64,000 nt of DNA from NCBI RefSeq assembly GCF_003590095.1, contig NC_039480.1, positions 15,477,328 through 15,541,327 of the forward strand, given 5' to 3'. This document shows positions 1 to 10,286 of the stretch, in pieces. A program made the position numbers and the translations under genes. How positions within the stretch are numbered: position 1 is the stretch's first letter; every line of letters starts with the position of its first letter. The notes beneath the pieces were generated by a model that was not told the origin of the DNA, ran no database searches, and was given only the letters and a program-made list of their open reading frames with translations. This DNA comes from Trichoplusia ni (lineage: Eukaryota; Arthropoda; Insecta; Lepidoptera; Noctuidae).

Positions 1-135
1 TATGGAATTTCATTTTTATGAAATGATAATTACATAATACATGTTTTGATATAACGAAAAAATCCGCAATTTTAAACGTTTTGTCACGCGCTCACTACAA
101 AATATCACAACTTTTTGAATTATTTCATTTTACAG

Positions 136-3100
136 ACATTTACGCGGAGATTGGCTGATATACTGGGAGCATGAGATCGGTCGCCCCGATAAGGAGACCC
201 GCTTCAACCTCAAACAGATCAAACTTCAAACATTCGCCGGTCACACGCACTCCGTCAAGTCCATACACTGCCTCGATAATGAGAACAGCTTCATGAGCGG
301 GTCTAAAGATAAAACTGTGAGGCTATGGTCGCTTAGGAATCAGGTTAGTGTTGACAGATAAGAATAGAAGATTCTTTGAACCCTTTCAGCTTAGACAATT
401 CATATTTTGTCTTTTACTTAAGATGGTTTTTGGCAAAAGATACAAGTATACTTTTAGTATCAAGTGAAAATGATGTGTAGAGTCGTGATTGTAAAATAAA
501 TTAGCAAAACCATTACAAAAATAATTTCAGGCATATTTCGGTAAATAAATAAATAAAGATCGTGCTCAATAACACGAAAGTTTACTTGAATATTTGGTAA
601 AAAAATTGTGGGTAACGAACTGCACGCCGTATTAATATCAACTGTCCTTACAGACAATATGTATTACGAGAACGACACCTCTAATTCCTTTAAATACCAG
701 TATAAGAAGACCCTTACTACTTAAAACCTCTACGTATTTCCACAGGGTGACGGCAACGCGACGTCTCAATGTAACTGGACGTACACGGGGCATAAGAAGG
801 GCGTGTTGTCTCTAACGTTCTTAGAATCGTTGCGTCTAGCCGTGTCTACCGACTCCGTCGTGCATATATGGGATCCCTTCATGGAGAGTGTGGTTTCACA
901 GGTATGTGTTTGGAATATCGTTTTAGGGTGAAGATGTTGGAATTTGATTTTGGTTTGTTAATAAATGTATTTTTTTTGTGCGAATAGAAGGTATCCGTAA
1001 CTTTTTATTTTCATTTTTTTTGTAACAACATATTTTTTTAAACTTTTTTCTTGGCTGTGGTTTTCTTACATTTCCAATATTTAAATAAGTGCTGTTTGGT
1101 ATATCAAAATAACGCTTATAATTGAACAGTATCAACCATGGTACAGAACGATTATCCATTATTTCGGTTTCAATATCTACCTAACCGTTTCTAACCTAGA
1201 CGACTTAGGCCATATTTGACTGCTGTAGACATACAAATAGGTCATGTATATAATATGTACTTGTATCCCCAGTTGGAGCATATAAAGTCTCCCGTGAGTA
1301 TAGTCCGCACGCTGGCGGGTCCGTCCGCCGCAGTGCTGGCCGCCACTACGGACGCCACGCTCCGGGTCATCGACGCCAGGGCGCCACACTCCTCACATGA
1401 ACTTAAGGTATAGTACAACATACAATATTATTCTCTTATACTTCACTAAGCGAATCTGCGGCTGGTAAGTAAAAAAATTGAGTGCGAGAGATTTCGAAGC
1501 ACAATTTTTTGTTGGTGTCCCTTGTGGTTGGTCTCCTATTCCTCAAATCTGTTTGGCTGAATGTAACTTTAGTTTTTTAGGTGCCGGTAGACATGCAACT
1601 ATTATAATGACAGCTTTTAACTTCCAGTAAGACACCTCTTTAGCTGATTTCAAAAGGTTACCATTTTTTAATTTTATTCTTTAATCGTGGTTGAGGAGAC
1701 GTAGGAGAACTTAAAATATCTTCTGGAATAATTTTGTCTATCTGCCTGCAACAAATATTTATAACACACATCCCTTATGTTATGTTTGTATCAGCTCCCG
1801 ATGAGCGCGACGACGTTCATCCGCTGCATGTGCGTGTGTTCTGGCGGCGGCTGGGCGGCCTGCGGGCTCGCCAGCGGACACGTCGCAGTGCTCGACCTCA
1901 GGACGGGACTCGCCATCGCCACCTGGAAGGCGCACGACGGAGAGGTCAGGCCTCAGTCACAACTGGGTTTATATTACAGAAAAGTTATATTACAGCTACG
2001 TAGTATATGAGACCAAAAAGGTTTATAAAGAGAATATGAGCTTTGTATTTATCACTTTAATTAAAAATATAGAACGTTCGATTTTGATGGTTAATAGCGT
2101 TTTAAGTTAGTCTTTTTTTATCGGTATAGACCAATTAGTTATATTTTATTTTATTTTATTTTATTTTATTTTATTAGGGAAACAAACAGATATTATATAT
2201 AAACAATTACAATCATAATAAACTAAACATAATCCAAAACAGTTTCCACACTTAAACAATACATTCGCGCCAAGAATGTTAAACAGGTATGAAAAAGAGG
2301 AGAAAAAAAAAAATATTTCAGTATCAAAAATAAATTAAAATAAAATTCTTCCTTGCATCAAACTAAAATGTTGAAGTTAAAAAAATCTCAAATGCTGATG
2401 GGAACCAAACAATCGTGAATGGCTCTTTCAGATTTAGGAAACGAAATGTTAAAAAACATCTATGAAAAAATACAATATTCCAGTATTCAAAATAAAAATT
2501 ATTTGTATCTTACATTTGTATTTTAAAAAATAAAATTATTTTGTATAGTTTAAGTCCCTGAGAACTCTGGTTGAATTGGAAACTAGTTGGGCTTTCCCAA
2601 AGAATAGGTGTGAGTAAACTGTTTTTAGGCAAAATATAAATTCACACCACGCAAGTCATTATAATTATACGTATTAGATAAAGTTAAGGTTAATTATAAT
2701 ACAGGCAGCCGAGGTGTACTGAACTATAACGTATCTATCGTTTTAGGTTTTGAGATTAGCGACAGTTGACGACCACAGACTGCTGAGCTCGGGGCTGGAT
2801 CAGGTGACCGCGCTCTGGAGACCTGACGACGGTGAACTGATCGCACATCTCAAGTATGTACACTTACAGATTGTTTATTAATTAGAATGTCAAGTCCTGT
2901 GACATTCTTGGTTACCGATAAAGGTTTTCGGTCTTTCATATCGAATGAGTCGTTAGTCTTTGACTATTTTTATACCAAACCCACTGTGCGCGAAGTGTCG
3001 ATAGATTGATTACCGCATAGGACAAGCCTTTGTGTGATCCTTGGATCCTTGCCCTGAGTCTGTACATGTGACTTGAATGTTGATTGAAATTCCTTACTGT

Positions 3101-3504
3101 GGTAGACGTTGAAAAAAAATATATATTTTGTACCTTTATTCCCAACAAAGCTTTCGACTCAAATTCTTTTTAATATCGACGATAAAACGTTAACCTTGAT
3201 TAACAGCTAATTTTCAGAATCTTAATTAGCAATTAATACCAACACAAACATCTTTTATCTTTCTTCCTACAGAGGTAGCACGGAACCCGTGCACTGCCTA
3301 TCGGTGTACTACAACGAGTTGATCTCCGGTACCACTAACAACCGCATCGGAGTCCACACATCCTTAGAGCAGGACGCTTCATTCTCGAGCACTAAGCTTC
3401 GCTCCGACACCTTCAAGGGAGTATTGACGTGCATGTCAGTGTTGCCACTTAATAGACTGCTGTTGCTAGGGAGCGATAACGGTGCTATAAGCTTACTCTG
3501 TTGA
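136..3504 (+). CDS. WDR81: WDR81-like protein, C-terminal WD40 exons (5'-partial gene)
   Basis: Six exons join in frame: 136-343, 746-901, 1273-1407, 1795-1944, 2747-2853 and 3273-3504 (stop TGA). They give about 329 codons of the C-terminus; the N-terminal part lies left of the window. The first exon reads HLRGDWLIYWEHEIGR then GHTHSV, the entry into the WDR81 propeller. Degenerate WD40 blades follow, marked by GSKDKTVRLWSL, STDSVVHIWDP, TDATLRVIDAR, SGHVAVLDLRTG, DQVTALWRPDDG and a last strand GSDNGAISLLC. WDR81 is a BEACH-WD40 protein that works with WDR91 to limit phosphatidylinositol 3-phosphate on endosomes and also acts in aggregate clearance; this role is family knowledge. The BEACH domain is not visible here, so the name rests on the C-terminus alone. 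The intron at 1945-2746 holds an (ATTTT)n run and nothing else recognised. Confidence 0.83.
2144..2178. repeat. (ATTTT)n microsatellite
   Basis: About six tandem ATTTT units lie inside a WDR81 intron. No function is visible. Confidence 0.9.
2970..3080 (+). repeat. tRNA-derived SINE fragment in the last WDR81 intron
   Basis: The stretch runs from a TGCGCG...GTGTCG block into ACAAGCCTTTGTGTGATCC and then CCTGAGTCTG. The same order recurs at 18383-18520, 23095-23280 and 31501-31660, where it follows a tRNA-like head. This copy keeps only a decayed head and part of the body. Assignment rests on the comparison among the four copies in this window. Confidence 0.6.
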
Positions 3505-5717
3505 TTCCATTCCAGTATAGTGGCTCTTTCTTCTTCTTTTTGTATGGTTGATGTGTGAAATGAAATAATTTATTCCGCGAATTGGGTAGATGTCATAATT
3601 TTCAGATGTTATTTTTTTAAGCTAGTTGGATATAGCTATATTTTCTAGCTACCCTGTGAAGAAACGTCGAAACAAACTTAAATCTACCTAAAATTAAACC
3701 TTTAAATATTATATTTATTAAAATTCTATCGATATTGGTCAGTTGGCTGTCATTGCTACAACAAATTGCAGTTATTGAAAACAAAACTTAATTTTTAAAT
3801 AAATCGGTATTACGTCTGGTTATGAGGTACTAGGCGTCAGGCTCAAATTTAATAACATTCCAATTTGGTTGATGGAAACGTAAGCAGCTTACTGTCTGTG
3901 TGGTAATATTACAACACTTATTATCATTGTAGTATACCTAATATTAAAATGGTATGGAATGATCTAGGTAAGAGGCGTGTGGCAACTTTTCCAAACTAAG
4001 ATGTCCAATATAATAGTGTATTGTGCTTGTAAAAACATAAGTACTAGTTACTATAAGCGCTTAAAATCAATTAAAATTCTTATAGAAAAACAAAATGTCA
4101 TGTAATGTTTTAAACATTTCTTTTCTTTTACTGTAGGTACATTATCCATCCTTTTCACTCAAAGTATAGTCATATTTAAGTAAATATGAGAATGAATCTA
4201 AATGTAATGTTTTCTAAAGTATAGATGAACTTATGAACTAATACAAATTACTTATCCATTCCATTTGGTCATTCCTGCACTTAAGCTTTTAATACGAATG
4301 TTCCTATAATTCTATAGAAGTCTAAGGCCGACCGCCACATCTTGAATTAATATTTTTGCACTTGTGAAGCGTGAGAGCGCATGACTTAAAGTGTGTCTCT
4401 TGCACAACTGCAATCATATCACTTTAAGAATCGGCCCTCAGAAAAAACAATTTAGAAATCTACCCTATTCAGCTATGATTCTGATATAGCTAATGTTTTT
4501 TTTTAATGTGCATTAAGAGAATATAAATACTCCTATGTAATTATTATATTCCATACATTTACTTTTTCGATAGCGACCATGCAAGAGGCTCTGCATATAA
4601 CTTATAGTGTAATATAGATATATATATATATATATAAGGTACTTGAAGCTTTTATATTAATTATAAAGACCAGCTCGTTAAGTGTAAATCAAACATAAAA
4701 TATTGCTGACTGTATGAGAACTACCTATATAAATATTATATCATTAATGATGCTGTTTTTACCCGAAATATAATTACCACATACATCAAAAGTACAAAGT
4801 AGTCGTTACCAAAGATGTTAATCAATCATAATAATAATATCGAGATTACTGTCATAATATAAGCTTAAAAACTAACGTAAATATGTCAGTTATTTTGATC
4901 ATCTGTTACAATTAAAGACATTACAAAATGTCATAAAAATGTATAAATATTGTCGTTAACGACGAACGACAATCTGTAAAATGTATGAAAGTGGAAGATA
5001 AAATTAATGTCATGTTCACAAATTGGCGCGACTTTCAACATGGTTAGAGTTTGTATTAAATTTTAATGTCCATTGTAGGCAGCTAAGGATTTACATCTTG
5101 ATCTAAGTAATTATGATTAAAAAATTCGCAAATTTTCGAACGGTCTATGAATTATATTATCAGTATTACTTGCTTTTATGGTTAGAAAAGCTGCTTTATA
5201 ATATACCTTCTCTAGAGTACAATGAGTTAATTGGCACAATGTGACAGATTCATGAAATTTGACGTAAATCGGATAACTGACGTCACGAGTTATAGAAAAT
5301 AAAAGTGATGGTGAACATCACCATCACTCAAATGCATGACCATGTAAAGCTGGTTTAGGAAGGTAAAAAATTAGAGAATACATTCTTAATTTTATATAAA
5401 ACACTCCGAAAGGTATACACACCCTTTTATAGTTATTTTAAATATGTTATATAAAGTAACTTTGTATTATAATATTTTGTTTGATATTATGTAATAATAA
5501 ATATTTTTGGCTCAACCTACGATCCTCATTTGTTTATAGCGTGTAAAATGAATTAAAATAAATTAGTTTAACGATAGAGCTGCTAGTTAATTGAAATTAT
5601 TTATGTAAGAATAAAAGATTATGTAAATTTTAAGATAGTTTAGAAATGTAATATAGTTAAACCATCACAAATTTTAAAAGCATGTGTGTTCTTATAGTGT
5701 AAAAAAAAAACAGGTAC

Positions 5718-5937
5718 GACTTGTACTTGCGAACGAGGGGTTCCGTGTATCTATAAAAACGGTAAAAATCAAGTTTTTTGTATGCCAGCCCCAACACAAA
5801 ATATTAATTTGTTTTTGTTGAAAATTTCAACCCTCTAATTATCACATTCCATGAGGTAAACCTGGAGCCGTTCGGACAGATAGTAGAGCCTTAGTAATCA
5901 GATTTCTCCTTGCTCTTCTAGATCGGAACCCTAAAAA
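5718..5937 (+). repeat. Decayed lepidopteran dispersed repeat
   Basis: The block opens near GGGGTTCCGTGTATCTATAA, continues with AAAACGGTAAAAATCA, GAAAATTTCAACC and ATGAGGTAAACCTGGAGCC, and ends in CGGAACCCTAAA. I recognise this order from repeats frequently seen in lepidopteran noncoding DNA, but cannot name the family with certainty. It carries many substitutions and has no coding capacity. Confidence 0.55.
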
Positions 5938-6693
5938 TCATTTAAAACCAGCTTTTAGTTAGCGAAAAGCGTTACCCAGAATTAGTCACGCAAAAGATAG
6001 TATTTGTATGTAGATTAAGACGTTAGATTGCTAGTTTTTCCTTTTTATCCACACTGATGTATCGAACAAAGTATATAAGCACTTATTATAATAAAATTAT
6101 TTAAGGTAATCCCAAATTTTGCTATAAAAATATAGAGGGAAAATGTGGTCGACTTAAAAAAAAACTAAAGACATAGATACCTACATAATGATAGTGTATA
6201 ATTTGTACTTTTAGAGTTAAAAATATTTATGTATGTTCCTAAAAGCAGAACTATGCTAAGTTTACAACTGGATTCACTGGCTAGTGTTGCTATAGCTAAT
6301 TTAGTATTGCTATTACTAAATTTATAAATTATTTCAATCATCAATTTTAGTACTCAAAAATCAATAATCTATATTTTCTCTTCTTCCGAAAGGTACATGC
6401 TCAGTAAGTGTTGTACCTGATAAAGTCACTGGTGTCTGTTTTAGGCAAAACCTCTGTCACAGATAATAGACATGTTTCGTATTGATTCTCATTTTGATTA
6501 TGTTTTACATTACCAGTATTTTCAATCATTTTAAAATGTTGCGTTCGATTGATTTATTAAAATAAGCAGTTTTTAAATACAGAAATAAGGAATCCTAATA
6601 GTACAGCGGTAGGTTAACTGCCTTGTTACAAATTAAACCTAAAGACCTGTTGTAATTATGTATATTCATTATTGTAGCAAATGTATTTTTTGT

Positions 6694-6699
6694 AATAAA
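6694..6699 (+). terminator. Candidate poly(A) signal, WDR81 side
   Basis: AATAAA is followed within 30 bp by T/G-rich sequence (TTTTTCGTCTGTTTTTTG). It could end a long WDR81 3' untranslated region; earlier AATAAA matches such as that near 5497 are equally possible. Confidence 0.35.
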
Positions 6700-7153
6700 A
6701 GTATTTTATAGTTTTTCGTCTGTTTTTTGACCGCCTCCCTTTAAACTAACAATTACAGTTGTGAAGCAGGACAGCGCACAAGGCATTGTTCTAGCCCCAT
6801 TATCCAACTAAAAAAATATAATTATTAAATATTGCTATAAGATTCGGTGGTTCTGGTATCCTGACCGTCAGCCAATTATAAACCCATAAAATTGCGCGAG
6901 GTTAATGCGAGCTGAATTTCTAAATACCTACTTATAGATTCCCTTTACTTGTCTATAAATATGTAGAACAACTATGTTACTAATAACCTTTTTTCAACAA
7001 CTTAGTCTTCAGCATCGATAAAGAAATAAGACGTCAAAGAATAGAAAAATGCCATGGAAACGCAATTCTCTATTTGACAGCGTATTCAAAATACACACAC
7101 GCCGCAATTTATGTTGTGTTTCTTAACCGTGTTATTTTACATATAAAGCCAAA

Positions 7154-7160
7154 TATAAAA
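7154..7160 (+). promoter_or_regulatory. TATA-like box upstream of the intronless ATPase gene
   Basis: TATAAAA lies 73 bp before the ATG. A weak initiator-like TCAACTT falls near 7187-7193, roughly 33 bp downstream, so a short 5' untranslated region of about 40 bases is possible. A weaker TATAAAG is at 7142. The spacing is plausible but no transcript evidence is available. Confidence 0.4.
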
Positions 7161-7226
7161 GGTATAGTTTCTAATTGGATCTGAAGTCAACTTATATCAG
7201 AGAAAAAGAAGTAAGTTCCTGGCACC

Positions 7227-10200
7227 ATGTCGACTACCAAACGGCGGTGGTCGAGCACCACCTCCCTGAGGGGCCTGCGGCGCGCCAGCGCGATGCAACA
7301 CAGCATGATGGACATGTCCCAGATATCCGTGCTCAAGGAGGAGTCACACACGGGAGACCACTTCCTGACGCCGACGCAGCTCGAGAACATCTACCGCACT
7401 AACGTCAACACCGGCCTCAGTGAGAGCTTCGCTGAAGAACTACTGGAGCGTTATGGCCCGAACGAACTTAAAGAACTTCGAGGCACCAGCTACTGGAAAA
7501 TATTTCGCCACAACCTCTTCGGATGGTTCCAATGTGTGCTCTGGATAGGTGCGATACTTAACTTTGTTGCTTTCTTTTGTGCTGCCAAAATTGACGCTCA
7601 CTCAGAGACCGGCGGGCATTCACCTAAAGAATATCTCTATTTAGGATTCGTCATCACCGCCACCGTTGTTGGTACAGGCCTATTCGGCTTTTATCAAGAA
7701 GCGAAAAATGCAGCTGTTATGAGTGGCTTCGAGAAACTAGTTCCACCTAACGCCGTCGTGATCCGAGATGGTATTAAGAAAACTGTTCCCAATTCCGATT
7801 TAGTTATCGGTGACATAGTGGAAATGAAAAGTGGAGACATAGTTCCTGCTGATGTGCGAATACTTACGTGCTCGAATTTTAACACCGACATGTCTTCATT
7901 GACTGGAGAATCTGAACCTATTAAGCATAGACCTGAATGCACTCATTCGAATCCATTAGAATCAAGAAATATGGCGTACTTCAGCTGTCCTATAACTGAA
8001 GGAGTCGCTAAAGCCATGGTGATCGCAACTGGACAAATGACGCAAATTGGTAAAATTGCTGGATTGGTAACTGGGTTGGAGAAAGAAGAAACACCGATTT
8101 CCAAAGAAATCACCCATTTCATTAAGCTCATTTGTGGTGTAGCATTCGCTTTTGGCTTTATATTCTTTGTAATGGTGTATGTAATACAGAAAAGTTGGCT
8201 GTCAGCGTTGCAATACATGCTGGGAATTATATTGGCGAATGTTCCGGAGGGCTTAATAGTGACGTTAACAGTTTGCATGACGCTCTCGGCCAAGCAGCTG
8301 AAATCGAAAAACTGTCTCGCCAAAACTTTACAAGCAGTAGAAACCTTAGGCTCAACATCATGTATCTGTTCAGATAAAACCGGGACTCTGACTCAGAATC
8401 AAATGAGTGTGTCACACTTATTTTGTAATTTCAAAATTATAGATTATAATGATCATTCACATGTCTCAAATCCTACTTATTCAACATTATGTGTAGCGGC
8501 CTCATTAAATTTGAAAGCTACATTTGCCCACGAAACTATGCATAAACCTATAGAAAAAAGAAAAATTCTGGGCGATGCTTCGGAGTCTGCTATTTTAAGA
8601 TATATGGAAGTGAATCGCTCTGCGACGCAGCTCCGAGAAGAAAACCCGAAGGAAGCTGAAATTCCTTTCAGTTCAGCTTATAAGTATCAAGTCACAATAC
8701 ATCGTATGCAACTGTCTCGTAGCTATTATCTAATCATGAAAGGGGCGCCAGAAATTGTTGTTGAATACTGTTCTAGAGTTCATACCGACGAAGGACCGCA
8801 AACCCTATCACCACAAATAAAAAAAGAGTTGAAAGCTAATTTTATTAAAATGGCTAATATGGGTGAGCGTGTGATTGGATATTGTGACCTGAAATTGCCC
8901 GTCGATACTTATCCGATTGGCTATAAATTCGATGTTCAAAAACGTAACTTTCCTGTAGAAGATCTTATATTTCTTGGGGCAATAGCCATGATCGACCCCC
9001 CTAGGCCAGATATAGAAAAATACATTTCATTATGTAGGCAAGCAGGTATAAAAGTCGTAATGGTGACTGGGGATCACCCAGTAACAGCATTAGCTATTTC
9101 TCGCAAGTGCGGAACCATCACTTACCCCACATCTTATGACTATGCGTTTGAGCACCACATCGATCTCGCTGATGTACCACCACATATTAGAGTTCAATTT
9201 AAAGCAACAGTAATAACTGGTGATGAACTTCGCAAAATGAGTGTTAATGACTTAAAAAATGCCCAAATGAGGTACTCTGAGATAACGTTCGCGAGGACGA
9301 GTCCTCAACAGAAGTTGTTCATTGTGGAGACTTACCAATCACTGGGCTACGTTGTTGCTGTCACAGGAGACGGTGTTAACGATTCTCCAGCCCTAAAGAA
9401 AGCAGACATTGGTGTGGCCATGGGTATTAACGGAACAGAAGTTTCCAAGAAAGCTGCTGATATGATCCTTTTGGATGACAATTTTGCGTCAATTGTTTTG
9501 GGCGTTCAAGAGGGGAGAAGAATCTTTGACAATTTGAAAAAGACCATTGCATATACACTTACTTCTAACACGCCCGAAATGTTACCATTTGTCTTGTATG
9601 CATGTCTCGGCTTGCCTCTTCCTATACCTCTTATGTTAATTTTGGTCATTAACGTTGGAACAGATCTTCTTCCTGCTATGAGTCTGGCCTACGAGACGTC
9701 AGAAGAAGACATCATGAAGATACCACCCCGCAAGCTTGAAGATCACCTTGTCAACAAAGTTCTATTGTTTATGGCATATTTCCAAGTAGGATTAATACAG
9801 TTCTTTGGTGGTATGTACGCGTATTTCGTTGTGTTCGCTCAGGATGGATTCTTTCCGTCTTCTTTAATGTTCATTCGAAATGAATGGGAGACGCGAAGGG
9901 CTGTTGTAAAGGATACCTTAGGTCGTGATTGGCTTTATTTAGACAGGAAGAAGGTAGAGAGGAAAGCTCAGACTGCTTACTTCGTAGCTGTGTGTTGGAC
10001 TCAGATATCAGATGTAATTATTTGCAAAACTCGTCGGATATCGATTATTAAGAAGGGTATGAAGAATCACGTGCTGAACGTGAGTATTATTGTGGACCTG
10101 GTGGCCGCGCTTTGTGTGACGTACTTCCCGTTGTGTAATGAGGTGTTCAATACGGAGGCACTAAGTTGGTATGATTTTTTTCTAGCGTGCCCTTTTATGG

Positions 10201-10286
10201 TTCTCATGGTAGCGGGCGATGAAATAAGGCGTTATTTAATTAGGAACAACATTTCGCAGTGGGTGGAAAGGGAAACATATTATTAG
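7227..10286 (+). CDS. Na+/K+-ATPase alpha subunit, diverged intronless paralogue (probable retrogene)
   Basis: One uninterrupted frame encodes 1019 residues, the usual length for this family. The ATG sits in a good context (CACCATGTC). Visible landmarks are: actuator TGES (226-229), M4 PEGL (340-343), phosphorylation motif CSDKTGTLT with Asp383, KGAPE (505-509), DPPRPD (590-595), TGDHPVTA (614-621), hinge TGDGVND (713-719), and the C-terminal ETYY typical of Na+/K+ pumps. The family exchanges three Na+ for two K+ at the plasma membrane with a beta subunit. Here M5 retains Ser780, Asn781 and Glu784. In M6 the residue at the place of pig D804 is Asn809, while D808 is kept as Asp813. The M9 pair E953/E954 reads Val956/Asp957, and M8 D926 is kept as Asp929. 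The first extracellular loop is about six residues longer than usual. The main insect ATPalpha gene has many introns, so this is a second, fast-evolving copy. The intact frame argues for function; ion selectivity is uncertain. Confidence 0.96.
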   Translation: MSTTKRRWSSTTSLRGLRRASAMQHSMMDMSQISVLKEESHTGDHFLTPTQLENIYRTNVNTGLSESFAEELLERYGPNELKELRGTSYWKIFRHNLFGWFQCVLWIGAILNFVAFFCAAKIDAHSETGGHSPKEYLYLGFVITATVVGTGLFGFYQEAKNAAVMSGFEKLVPPNAVVIRDGIKKTVPNSDLVIGDIVEMKSGDIVPADVRILTCSNFNTDMSSLTGESEPIKHRPECTHSNPLESRNMAYFSCPITEGVAKAMVIATGQMTQIGKIAGLVTGLEKEETPISKEITHFIKLICGVAFAFGFIFFVMVYVIQKSWLSALQYMLGIILANVPEGLIVTLTVCMTLSAKQLKSKNCLAKTLQAVETLGSTSCICSDKTGTLTQNQMSVSHLFCNFKIIDYNDHSHVSNPTYSTLCVAASLNLKATFAHETMHKPIEKRKILGDASESAILRYMEVNRSATQLREENPKEAEIPFSSAYKYQVTIHRMQLSRSYYLIMKGAPEIVVEYCSRVHTDEGPQTLSPQIKKELKANFIKMANMGERVIGYCDLKLPVDTYPIGYKFDVQKRNFPVEDLIFLGAIAMIDPPRPDIEKYISLCRQAGIKVVMVTGDHPVTALAISRKCGTITYPTSYDYAFEHHIDLADVPPHIRVQFKATVITGDELRKMSVNDLKNAQMRYSEITFARTSPQQKLFIVETYQSLGYVVAVTGDGVNDSPALKKADIGVAMGINGTEVSKKAADMILLDDNFASIVLGVQEGRRIFDNLKKTIAYTLTSNTPEMLPFVLYACLGLPLPIPLMLILVINVGTDLLPAMSLAYETSEEDIMKIPPRKLEDHLVNKVLLFMAYFQVGLIQFFGGMYAYFVVFAQDGFFPSSLMFIRNEWETRRAVVKDTLGRDWLYLDRKKVERKAQTAYFVAVCWTQISDVIICKTRRISIIKKGMKNHVLNVSIIVDLVAALCVTYFPLCNEVFNTEALSWYDFFLACPFMVLMVAGDEIRRYLIRNNISQWVERETYY

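Larger units (their letters stand above)
3505..7153. other. WDR81 3' region and AT-rich intergenic DNA
   Basis: No convincing coding sequence was seen in either strand. The left part is probably the WDR81 3' untranslated region, because AT-rich sequence continues with several AATAAA matches, the last clear one at 6694-6699. It contains a (TA)n run near 4615-4636, a perfect 10-bp-stem hairpin at 5304-5328, and a decayed dispersed repeat at 5718-5937. Where the WDR81 transcript ends cannot be decided from sequence. Confidence 0.6.
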
